Source: an uncultured Oscillibacter sp. (GTDB lineage Bacteria; Bacillota; Clostridia; Oscillospirales; Oscillospiraceae). From it: a stretch of 19,684 nt of DNA. The notes under the pieces were generated by a model. The model did not search any database, was not told the DNA's origin, and saw only the letters and a list, made by a program, of their open reading frames with translations. Where the stretch lies: the NCBI GenBank assembly GCA_910585245.1, contig CAJUCO010000045.1, positions 1 to 19,684 of the forward strand, read 5' to 3'. A program made the translations under genes and the position numbers. Below are positions 1 through 5,959 of this stretch, piece by piece (the first letter of the stretch is position 1; each line of letters opens with the position of its first letter).

Positions 1-275
1 TGGCTTCCGTCACCTATAATCTCGGCATCTTCCCGCCGATGCACAATTTCCTGATGGACATGAAGGCGCTGAATCTCCAAAAGCGCACCGTGGCCATCAT
101 GGGCAGCGGCTCCTGGGCTCCCCGGTCCGGGGCGCTGATGCGGGAGGAGATCGAGCAGCTCAAGCATATGGAGATCTTGGACGACGAGATGACCGTCACC
201 TCCTCTCTCCAGCCCCAGAACGAGTCGGAGATCGACGCGCTGGCCGACGCCATCGCCGCCTCCGTGCTCAAATAA
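1..275 (+). CDS. FprA-type (A-type) flavoprotein, C-terminal fragment (5' end outside window)
   Basis: The reading frame is open from the first bases (frame beginning at base 3) to a TAA at 273-275, so this is the 3' end of a longer gene. The visible part reads ASVTYNLGIFPPMHNFL, then a VAIMGSGSWAPRSGALM segment and an acidic C-terminus ending in DAIAASVLK. This is the flavodoxin-like domain of FprA/ROO-type diiron flavoproteins (established family knowledge: cytoplasmic O2 or NO reduction in anaerobes). The GSGSW loop matches the late FMN-binding segment of that domain. The metallo-beta-lactamase-like diiron domain would lie upstream and cannot be seen. The ATG at 39 is an internal Met, not the start. 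A strong terminator follows at 348-385. A stand-alone flavodoxin-domain protein is a less likely alternative. Confidence 0.8.
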   Translation, partial: ASVTYNLGIFPPMHNFLMDMKALNLQKRTVAIMGSGSWAPRSGALMREEIEQLKHMEILDDEMTVTSSLQPQNESEIDALADAIAASVLK

Positions 276-347
276 TTTGCTTCTCCTTCCTTCCCGGCGC
301 GGATGTCCGTGCAGATCTTCCAACCCGCGTCGGAGGATCGTGAAGAC

Positions 348-385
348 AAGGGCCAGCCTCTCCACCAGGCTGGCCCTTGGTTTTT
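348..385 (+). terminator. Rho-independent terminator of the flavoprotein gene
   Basis: A perfect 12-bp stem (AAGGGCCAGCCT at 348-359 with AGGCTGGCCCTT at 367-378) has a 7-nt loop and is followed by GG and a run of five T (381-385). It lies 73 bases past the flavoprotein stop codon. Confidence 0.9.
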
Positions 386-682
386 GCCCTTTGCCAGGGC
401 GGGGCTTTTGCTCGCCCTTGCGGGCGGGGGGCGCAGCTAGATGCTAGCTGGTCCATTTGCACCCCCCATTCTCTCTTTTGCGAAAAGAGAGAATGCGCCG
501 TGCACGGTGGAAGAGAGAAAACGGGGGCGCGGAGAAGCTGCTTCCGCTGGGTACGCAAGTCTTCAGTCCGCGGCGTGGTGCGGGCGGGGGGTTTGGAGGT
601 TGTCGAATGGACTTTCTTCTCTTTTCGCTGCCGCTAGCCTGGCGCTTGTGGCAGCTATCCTCAAATCTGGCGCCAGTCATTC
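386..682. repeat. Palindrome-rich non-coding stretch, possible dispersed intergenic repeat
   Basis: No credible gene is seen here; short open frames on both strands have no family resemblance and are arginine/proline-rich shadows. The stretch holds several inverted repeats: CAGCTAG/CTAGCTG around ATG (434-450); a perfect 12-bp stem ATTCTCTCTTTT with its complement around a GCG loop (468-494); GCTGCC/GGCAGC (627-632 and 650-655); AGTCAT/ATGACT (675-690). CTGCCGCTAG occurs twice (628-637, 700-709), and the second copy lies inside the end of the next gene. The tail of this region may terminate transcripts of the minus-strand operon, but no T-run follows the stems on that strand. A dispersed REP-like element is an inference that needs a genome comparison. 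Confidence 0.45.
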
Positions 683-2218
683 TTATGACTGAGATCTCCC
701 TGCCGCTAGGCAGGCCGACAGGGACCAGGTGCGCCAATTCTCACACTCCCATTGGGCGTCCAGCTTCCTGCCCCGCAGAGCATCCGCCAAGGTCTCACCC
801 TGCCTCCAATACGGGTCCCAATCGGAAATCTGCTGCTCTCCGTCCAGCCGCTCCAGCTGAGAGACGGTGTCGTAGGACAAACTGTACAGCAGGTACCGCA
901 CGCTGACCACCGGGCTCTCCCCGCTCAAATAGCGGTCCACCTGGTTTTTCGCCACCAGATAGTCCACCGGCACACAGTTGATGACGAGCCACCCCGCCAG
1001 GGCCACGGGAAAGGCCCATTTGCAAAACCGGAAGTCCGGTCTCAGGGCCTTCCACAGCCCCGTCAGGAGAAACAGCGCCATCATCATCATGCCCCAATAG
1101 GTCAACAGGCGCTTGAAGCTCAGGCCGTAGGCGGAGACATACAGCGTCATCTTCCAGGCGGCGGAGGCCAGCAGCACCAAGCTCTCTCCTGAAAGCATCG
1201 CGCATAGCCACCGCAGCGCCGTCCAGGCCCGCCCCTCCCGCCGGGAGAGGCACAGGGACGCCAGCGTCAGGCTCAGGTTCAGCACCGTCACTCCCACCAT
1301 CTGGAAAAAGCCGCTCCGGGCCCACTCGGCGTAGCTGACTCCCAGGCGCTCCACGTACTCCGGCCCGCCGAAAAGCCCCGCCGACTGCACCGCCAGGAAG
1401 GTCAGATACAGCCCGTCCACCGCCGCCAGCGTCATTACAAAGCCCAGGGCGTCCACCTGAAGGCCCCGCTTCGTCTCCGGCGGGCACAACTGCCTGGGGT
1501 GGGCCAGAGCGTACAGCAGGCTGAACACAAAGGGCGTAAACACCAGCGCCCAGAACAGCCGCTGGAGCCCATCGCTGAAATGGAGCGTGGAAACATTCCA
1601 GTTCAGCGCCTCCACCGACGCGGCAAACAGGGCGTCCGCCGAGACCAGCACCGGCACCAACAGGGAAAGCAGCGCCACCGCCCCGCAGAGCCCCAGAACC
1701 ACCGCCATGGTTCTTTTGGGCTTTTCCTCCTTGCGCTTATCCGGAACCGCCGCCGCAAAGCAGGCCCACAAATTTGCAAACAGCCCCTGGAACAAAAGCC
1801 TGAACCGCTCTTCCAGCATCCAGGGGTCCCACCAGGGACGGCCCGCCAGTCCCGCCGTGACATGGACGGGAATCAAAACCACCAGAGCCAGCAGATTCCA
1901 AACACGGAAATACCAGTTGGACCCCAGGGCCATGGTAACCGCCAAAAACAGGTTTGCCAGCAGCAGTATCCGGTTGGACCGTTTCTCCCATGCCCCCGGA
2001 CCCAGCCAGGCCAGAAGCAGCGCATACCAGGCGAGCACGGTGGCCGTCAGTCCGGCGGAGGGGCCGTGCCAGAGGAATCCGTCCACCATTAGAAGACAAA
2101 AGGCCAGGGTCAACCCCAGAAACAGCCGGTAACGGCCCATGGATTCCCCGGCCAATTTCCGTTTTTGGGTGCACTCCGTAGACCCTTCGGTTGGAAGGGC
2201 TTTTTTCTCCTCGCTCAT
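683..2218 (-). CDS. DUF4153/DUF4173-type polytopic membrane protein
   Basis: A 511-residue protein with a short charged N-terminus (to about residue 28), then about a dozen hydrophobic segments up to about residue 425, and a hydrophilic C-terminal tail. The late segment YVSAYGLSFKRLLTYWG, followed by two more membrane spans and a VDRYLSGE-type region, is characteristic of the DUF4153/DUF4173 families; their function is unknown. The start at 2218 has an AGGAGAA ribosome-binding site 9-10 bases upstream. It is the last gene of a minus-strand operon behind the XRE regulator (48-bp gap) and the DUF2975 gene, so a regulated envelope role is likely. The last few codons (residues of LAAGRSQS) overlap the palindrome CTGCC-GCTA-GGCAG and the AGTCAT/ATGACT repeat, so the extreme C-terminus may have been altered by a repeat. 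Confidence 0.8.
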   Translation of the reverse strand: MSEEKKALPTEGSTECTQKRKLAGESMGRYRLFLGLTLAFCLLMVDGFLWHGPSAGLTATVLAWYALLLAWLGPGAWEKRSNRILLLANLFLAVTMALGSNWYFRVWNLLALVVLIPVHVTAGLAGRPWWDPWMLEERFRLLFQGLFANLWACFAAAVPDKRKEEKPKRTMAVVLGLCGAVALLSLLVPVLVSADALFAASVEALNWNVSTLHFSDGLQRLFWALVFTPFVFSLLYALAHPRQLCPPETKRGLQVDALGFVMTLAAVDGLYLTFLAVQSAGLFGGPEYVERLGVSYAEWARSGFFQMVGVTVLNLSLTLASLCLSRREGRAWTALRWLCAMLSGESLVLLASAAWKMTLYVSAYGLSFKRLLTYWGMMMMALFLLTGLWKALRPDFRFCKWAFPVALAGWLVINCVPVDYLVAKNQVDRYLSGESPVVSVRYLLYSLSYDTVSQLERLDGEQQISDWDPYWRQGETLADALRGRKLDAQWECENWRTWSLSACLAAGRSQS

Positions 2219-2237
2219 ATAAAATTCTCCTATCCGC

Positions 2238-2258
2238 CTGTCCGCCTAAAGCGGACAG
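2238..2258 (-). other. Intercistronic hairpin between XRE and DUF4153 genes
   Basis: CTGTCCGC (2238-2245) and GCGGACAG (2251-2258) form a perfect 8-bp stem with a 5-nt loop, immediately upstream of the DUF4153 ribosome-binding site. There is no T-run on the minus strand, so it is more likely an RNA-processing or stability element than a terminator. Confidence 0.5.
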
Positions 2259-2266
2259 TTTCTTCT

Positions 2267-2488
2267 TTATTCGGCGTCGCCGGTCTCATCGGGGATATAC
2301 TCCAAAATGTCCCCCGGCTGGCAATCCAAGGCGGCGCAGATTGCCTCCAGGGTGGAAAAGCGGACGGCCTTGGCCTTGTTGTTCTTCAATACCGACAGGT
2401 TTGCCAGGGTGATGTCCACCTTTTCCGAGAGCTGGGAGAGGCTCATCTTCCGCCTCGCCATCATCACATCCAAATTCACAACAATCAT
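2267..2488 (-). CDS. Small XRE-family (YozG-like) helix-turn-helix regulator
   Basis: A 73-residue protein that is little more than a Cro/CI-type HTH: MMARRKMSLSQLSEKVDIT (helices 1-2, about residues 8-26), TLANLSVLKNNKAKAVRFSTL (recognition helix and turn), then LEAICAALDCQPGDILEYIPDE, the usual end of this group. In Firmicutes this short regulator is regularly found directly beside a DUF2975 gene (as in B. subtilis yozG next to yoaS), and here its start lies 9 bases after the DUF2975 stop. It probably controls its own operon. The ribosome-binding site is weak, which fits translational coupling to the upstream gene. DNA target unknown; the 19-bp palindrome at 3347-3365 is a candidate but see the PadR operator. 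Confidence 0.9.
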   Translation of the reverse strand: MIVVNLDVMMARRKMSLSQLSEKVDITLANLSVLKNNKAKAVRFSTLEAICAALDCQPGDILEYIPDETGDAE

Positions 2489-2497
2489 GGCGGCGCC

Positions 2498-3094
2498 TCA
2501 AATGGTCAGGTCGTTCTCCGCCTTCAGCTCCGCCGCCTGGCGGAAGAGAGCGGACATGACAAGACACAGCAAGCCCCCCATGGCGAACATGGGCACAAAC
2601 AGGGCGTTGTAGGTGGCCAGGGGCTGGGGAGAGCGGTAATACCAGACGCTGAAAACCACCCGCGCCAAAGCCGCCCCGGCGATGAGGAAACAGGCCCAGG
2701 CAGCCCGCCTCAAACTCACAGAATTTTCCGGAGCGAAGGGCTCCCCCCGGAGAATGGTTTTCAGCACCCGACGGGCCTGCCGGAGAATCAAGGCGGTGCA
2801 GCAGCCGGAGAAAAGGAGGAAGCAGGTCAGCACAATTTGGTAGGAGTTGAAGACCCTCCACCAGCCAATGGACCAGCCCTTTGCGCTCCCCAAAATGTAG
2901 GTCAGGATCATGTGGCTCTCTCCATCCAAAATCAACCTGTTGTCCGAGTAGATTCGCATTCCATCTGGCAGGCCAATCCCTCCCACGGCCACAATCATTG
3001 GAACGAAGTACAGCGCGATTACGTTGCACACCAGGGCAACTAGCACCAGGATATAGAGCACCCTGGCGATCTTCTGAACCGGAATTTTTTCCAT
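2498..3094 (-). CDS. DUF2975 membrane protein (YoaS-like)
   Basis: A 198-residue protein with four predicted membrane spans (about residues 10-33, 78-98, 125-147 and 160-182). Between spans 2 and 3 lies the family hallmark, an RGEPFAPENSVSLRRAAW stretch (the 'G.pF..eN...Lr' motif of DUF2975). The function of DUF2975 is not known; its pairing with a small XRE regulator is well established. The start at 3094 has a GGAGG-type ribosome-binding site. It sits second in the operon, 13 bp after the 59-aa membrane peptide stop and 9 bp before the regulator gene, so all are very likely co-transcribed from the promoter at 3312-3340. Confidence 0.88.
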   Translation of the reverse strand: MEKIPVQKIARVLYILVLVALVCNVIALYFVPMIVAVGGIGLPDGMRIYSDNRLILDGESHMILTYILGSAKGWSIGWWRVFNSYQIVLTCFLLFSGCCTALILRQARRVLKTILRGEPFAPENSVSLRRAAWACFLIAGAALARVVFSVWYYRSPQPLATYNALFVPMFAMGGLLCLVMSALFRQAAELKAENDLTI

Positions 3095-3107
3095 CGTCCT
3101 CCCCTCC

Positions 3108-3287
3108 TCACAGCGGCCTTGTGATGAACTCCATCAGCACACTCCCGCCCACCGTCAGCAGCGCAAAGGTCCCAACGGCGGAGAGCAGCTTCAACTTGTT
3201 CCCCTGCCGGAAACCGCTCACCGCCATCACGCCGCCCCAGAGGGCAAGCGCCAGGGCGGCGGGAATCAAGATCATCGTCAAACTCAT
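3108..3287 (-). CDS. 59-residue two-span membrane peptide, operon leader gene
   Basis: A short frame starting MSLTMILIPAALALALWGG and ending MEFITRPL, with two hydrophobic segments (about residues 5-24 and 34-54) separated by a positively charged turn (FRQGNKLKLL). The start at 3287 is supported by an AAAGGAGG ribosome-binding site about 9 bases upstream, and the promoter TTGACA-N17-TAGGAT lies just ahead of that. The stop is 13 bp from the DUF2975 start. I do not recognise a family. Position, ribosome-binding site and clean hydrophobic pattern make it a real gene rather than a chance frame; an overlapping 93-aa frame in another phase is arginine-rich and looks spurious. Confidence 0.72.
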   Translation of the reverse strand: MSLTMILIPAALALALWGGVMAVSGFRQGNKLKLLSAVGTFALLTVGGSVLMEFITRPL

Positions 3288-3311
3288 GACAGTGCGCCTC
3301 CTTTTTTTGGT

Positions 3312-3340
3312 ATCCTACCACGACGCCTTGTGTTTGTCAA
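3312..3340 (-). promoter_or_regulatory. Sigma-A promoter of the DUF2975 operon
   Basis: Read on the minus strand: TTGACA (3335-3340), a 17-bp spacer, TAGGAT (3312-3317), then the ribosome-binding site of the 59-aa gene. The -35 is a perfect consensus. Confidence 0.82.
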
Positions 3341-3346
3341 TAAGTT

Positions 3347-3365
3347 TTTATCGTTTTTCGATAAA
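3347..3365. promoter_or_regulatory. Palindromic operator TTTATCG-N5-CGATAAA upstream of the DUF2975 promoter
   Basis: A perfect 7-bp inverted repeat around five T lies 6 bp upstream of the -35. Its core, TATCG-N5-CGATA (3349-3363), is identical to the palindrome inside the padR promoter at 8064-8078, so the PadR protein encoded at 8127 is a candidate binder. The alternative is the XRE regulator of the operon itself. Confidence 0.65.
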
Positions 3366-3445
3366 TATAGATTGATATTCAACAAACTCCTGAATCCAAG
3401 CGTCTTCTCTCGAAGCCCGCCCCGATCAGGCCGGTCCCCGGACAG

Positions 3446-3485
3446 CAGGAAAGCGGGCAGCCCGTTCGGACTGCCCGCTTTCCTG
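3446..3485. repeat. Strong 15-bp hairpin in the divergent intergenic region
   Basis: CAGGAAAGCGGGCAG (3446-3460) pairs perfectly with 3471-3485, with a short CCG-TT-CGG extension in the loop. No T-run follows on either strand. The 483-base gap (3288-3770) between the two divergent operons holds this hairpin, the promoters and operators listed separately, and no gene I can support. It may be an insulator-like terminator or a dispersed repeat. Confidence 0.55.
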
Positions 3486-3673
3486 TATGGTATAGAGAAA
3501 GGAGAGGGAAAATGGTGGGGTCAACAAGCGTTTGCCGCTTGATGGGTTTTATCATAACGGCAGGCCCCTCAAATGTCAACGGCTTTCCCTCAACCTTCAC
3601 ACTTTGTTTACATCCGACAAATTTTGCTGCCTTATATTTACAAATCGTTCAAAAAATATCCAGATCTATGCTC

Positions 3674-3702
3674 TTGACAGCCCCGTTAGGGTGTGTTAAT
3701 AT
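3674..3702 (+). promoter_or_regulatory. Sigma-A promoter of the marR-ABC operon
   Basis: TTGACA (3674-3679), a 17-bp spacer, TAATAT (3697-3702). Transcription would start near 3709, which rules out the ATG at 3693 as the marR start. Confidence 0.75.
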
Positions 3703-3729
3703 TTAGCACGCTAATATTTAGCGCACTAA
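3697..3729. promoter_or_regulatory. Tandem MarR operators overlapping the -10 and start site
   Basis: TAATATTTAGC occurs twice, 15 bp apart (3697-3707, 3712-3722), and each copy leads into TTAG-N4-CTAA (3703-3714 and 3718-3729). The spacing and position over the -10/start site fit autorepression by the MarR protein encoded just downstream. Confidence 0.7.
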
Positions 3730-3770
3730 CAACCTTGTCCCTCCGGGGGCAGACATGGGGAGCTGATTGC

Positions 3771-4211
3771 ATGGACAACTGCTTCAGGGGCCTGGGGCCT
3801 GCCCTGAGCTGGGCGGCCAAGATGGCCAAGGCCAACATGGACGCCCGGGTCTCCCGGTACGACGTGACTCCGGCCCAGGCCCACGTTCTTCTCTACCTCC
3901 AGCAGCACGGCGGCCAGGCCCCCCAGCACGAGCTGAAGGAATACCTCCGGGTGAAGCCTTCCACCGTCAACGGTGTGCTGGACCGGATGGAGGAGAAGGG
4001 TCTGCTCCGCCGCTCCGTCAGCGGCGCCGACGCCCGCCGCCGTCTCATCACCCTGACGGAGAAGGGGGCCAGACAGCAGGCCCTTTTTCAGCAGAGTTTC
4101 CTGGACATAGAGGCGTCCATGGTCCGGGGCTTTTCCCAGGAGGAGCAAGAAACCCTGTGCGCGCTTTTGGACCGCGTCATACAAAATCTCAAGGAGGATT
4201 CCCAAACATGA
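3771..4211 (+). CDS. MarR-family transcriptional repressor
   Basis: 146 residues beginning MDNCFRGLGPALSWAAK. The winged helix spans about residues 30-105: TPAQAHVLLYLQQHGG, then HELKEYLRVKPSTVNGVLDRMEEKGLL (recognition helix) and the wing RRSVSGADARRRLITLT. Flanking helices give the usual dimer interface. The start at 3771 is chosen because a GGGGAG ribosome-binding site precedes it and because the in-frame ATG at 3693 lies inside the promoter. The stop overlaps the start of the first ABC gene (ATGA), so the repressor and exporter are translationally coupled. Family knowledge predicts ligand-relieved repression, with the exported compound or a relative as inducer. Tandem TTAG-N4-CTAA sites over the promoter support autoregulation. 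Confidence 0.92.
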   Translation: MDNCFRGLGPALSWAAKMAKANMDARVSRYDVTPAQAHVLLYLQQHGGQAPQHELKEYLRVKPSTVNGVLDRMEEKGLLRRSVSGADARRRLITLTEKGARQQALFQQSFLDIEASMVRGFSQEEQETLCALLDRVIQNLKEDSQT

Positions 4212-5959
4212 CAAAAAAACTCTGGCCTCACGCGCGGCCCTATGCCCCGTGGATTGCCGCAGGGGTGGCGTGCAGCGCCATGGAGGCCGTTTTCGAACTG
4301 CTGATCCCTCTGGTGATGAGCGACATTGTGGATGTGGGCATTGCCAATGGGGACCAGGCCTTCATTCTCCGGAAGGGCGTGCTGATGATCGCCCTGGCGG
4401 TGGCCTCTCTCTGCTTTGGCCTGGGGGCGGCGGTGACCTCCTCGGTGGCCGGCATGGGCTTCGGGGCCAACCTCCGGCAGGCGGAATACGCCCATATCCA
4501 GACCTTCGCCTTTTCCAACATTGAAAAATTCTCCACCGCCTCCCTGGTGACCCGTCTGTCCAACGATGTACACAATCTGCAAATGTCTTTGATGATGTCC
4601 ATGCGCCTGATGGTCCGGGCTCCGGTGATGCTGGTGGCCGCTCTGTTCTTCTCCGTGCGCATCAGCTACCGCCTCAGCAATGTCTTCCTGGTGGCGCTGC
4701 CCCTTTTGCTGGTGGTGGTGGTCATTTTGCTGGCGACCACCGGCCCCCTGTTCCGCTCCCTCCAGGAGAAGACCGACGCGCTGAACCTGGTGGTGCAAGA
4801 GAATCTGGCGGGCATCCGGGTGGTGAAATCCTTCGTCCGGGAGGACCGGGAGCGAGAGAAGTTCCAGGCGCGAAACGACGATTTGAAAAGCACCTCCCTC
4901 CGGGCCTTTGGCAAGGTGGTCATCAATATGCCCTTGATGATGCTGATTATCTACGGCACCATCATCGCGGTCATGTGGTTCGGCGGCCAGATGGTCTACG
5001 ACGGAACCCTGGAGGCGGGAAAGCTCATCACCTACTTCACCTATATCACCCAGATCATGATGTCTCTCATGATGGTCTCCATGATCTTCATGATGCTCAC
5101 CCGCACCGTGGCCTGTGCCAAACGGGTGGCGGAAGTTCTGGGCGAATCCCCCGCCATCACCGATTGCAAGGCGGAGCAAACCGAAAGCGGCCTCTTCACC
5201 GGCCCCTCTGACGGAAGCATTGACTTTGACCACGTCTTTTTCAAGTACAACGCCGAAAGCTCTCAGTGGATTTTGGAGGACATCAACCTCCACATTCCCT
5301 CCGGCTCCACCGTGGGTATTTTGGGCGGTACCGGCAGCGGCAAAACCTCTCTCATCTCCCTGATTCCCCGCCTTTACGAGACCAGCGCAGGCGCCGTCTC
5401 CGTGGGCGGAAAGCCTGTGGCCGCCTATACCATGGAGCGCCTCCGGGAGTCTGTCAGCGTGGTGCTGCAAAAGAACACCCTCTTCACCGGAACCATTCGG
5501 GAAAACCTCCTTTGGGGAAATCCCCAGGCCACGGAGGAGGAGCTCTGGGCCGCCTGCCGTGCCGCCTGTGCCGATGAGTTTCTGGAGCGGATGCCCCAGG
5601 GACTGGACACCGATCTGGGCCAAGGGGGCGTGAACGTCTCCGGTGGGCAAAAGCAGCGGCTGTGCATCGCCCGGGCCATTTTGAAACAGCCGAAAGTCCT
5701 TATTTTGGACGACTCCACCAGCGCCGTGGACACGGCCACGGACGCGGAGATCCGGGCGGCCTTTGCCCATGAGCTGCGGGACGCCACCAAGCTCATCATC
5801 GCCCAGCGGGTGGCCTCCGTTCGGGAGGCGGACCGGATTTTGGTGATGGACGGCGGGCGCATCGTGGCCCAGGGAACCCATGCGGAACTGATGGAGACCT
5901 GCTCCATTTATCGGGAGGTCTACCAATCCCAGCAGGAAGGAGGAAGCCTCGATGGCTAA
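4208..5959 (+). CDS. ABC exporter half-transporter, degenerate-site subunit (BmrC/TM287-like)
   Basis: A 583-residue type IV ABC exporter half: six membrane helices (about residues 15-300), then the nucleotide-binding domain. Walker A is GGTGSGKTS (373-381, K379), the signature NVSGGQKQR starts at 476, and Walker B ends LILDD (D501). Two catalytic positions are altered: the Glu after Walker B is Asp (D502), and the H-loop His is Gln (Q533, in LIIAQRV). This combination is the hallmark of the degenerate partner in heterodimeric exporters such as TM287/288 and BmrCD, so this protein should pair with the next gene product in the membrane and export drugs, lipids or peptides; the substrate cannot be told. 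The start at 4208 overlaps the marR stop. A longer frame running in from 3767 is a shadow of marR. Confidence 0.93.
   Translation: MTKKLWPHARPYAPWIAAGVACSAMEAVFELLIPLVMSDIVDVGIANGDQAFILRKGVLMIALAVASLCFGLGAAVTSSVAGMGFGANLRQAEYAHIQTFAFSNIEKFSTASLVTRLSNDVHNLQMSLMMSMRLMVRAPVMLVAALFFSVRISYRLSNVFLVALPLLLVVVVILLATTGPLFRSLQEKTDALNLVVQENLAGIRVVKSFVREDREREKFQARNDDLKSTSLRAFGKVVINMPLMMLIIYGTIIAVMWFGGQMVYDGTLEAGKLITYFTYITQIMMSLMMVSMIFMMLTRTVACAKRVAEVLGESPAITDCKAEQTESGLFTGPSDGSIDFDHVFFKYNAESSQWILEDINLHIPSGSTVGILGGTGSGKTSLISLIPRLYETSAGAVSVGGKPVAAYTMERLRESVSVVLQKNTLFTGTIRENLLWGNPQATEEELWAACRAACADEFLERMPQGLDTDLGQGGVNVSGGQKQRLCIARAILKQPKVLILDDSTSAVDTATDAEIRAAFAHELRDATKLIIAQRVASVREADRILVMDGGRIVAQGTHAELMETCSIYREVYQSQQEGGSLDG

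Noticed and set aside
434..713. CRISPR-like array
   Set aside because: The repeats are inverted, of unequal length and not regularly spaced; there are no spacers or cas genes.
377..906. Several overlapping plus-strand and minus-strand frames in the palindrome-rich gap
   Set aside because: No start signals or family resemblance; the composition is that of GC-rich shadows.
3040..3321. 93-codon minus-strand frame overlapping the DUF2975 start
   Set aside because: Arg/Gly/Cys-rich composition of an out-of-phase shadow; the 59-aa membrane frame in another phase has the ribosome-binding site.
3693..3770. In-frame N-terminal extension of MarR from ATG 3693
   Set aside because: The ATG lies upstream of the expected transcription start and overlaps the -10 and operators; ATG 3771 has a ribosome-binding site.
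4088..5926. Very long minus-strand frames opposite the ABC genes
   Set aside because: His/Gly/Asp-rich antisense shadows caused by high GC at third codon positions of the transporter genes.
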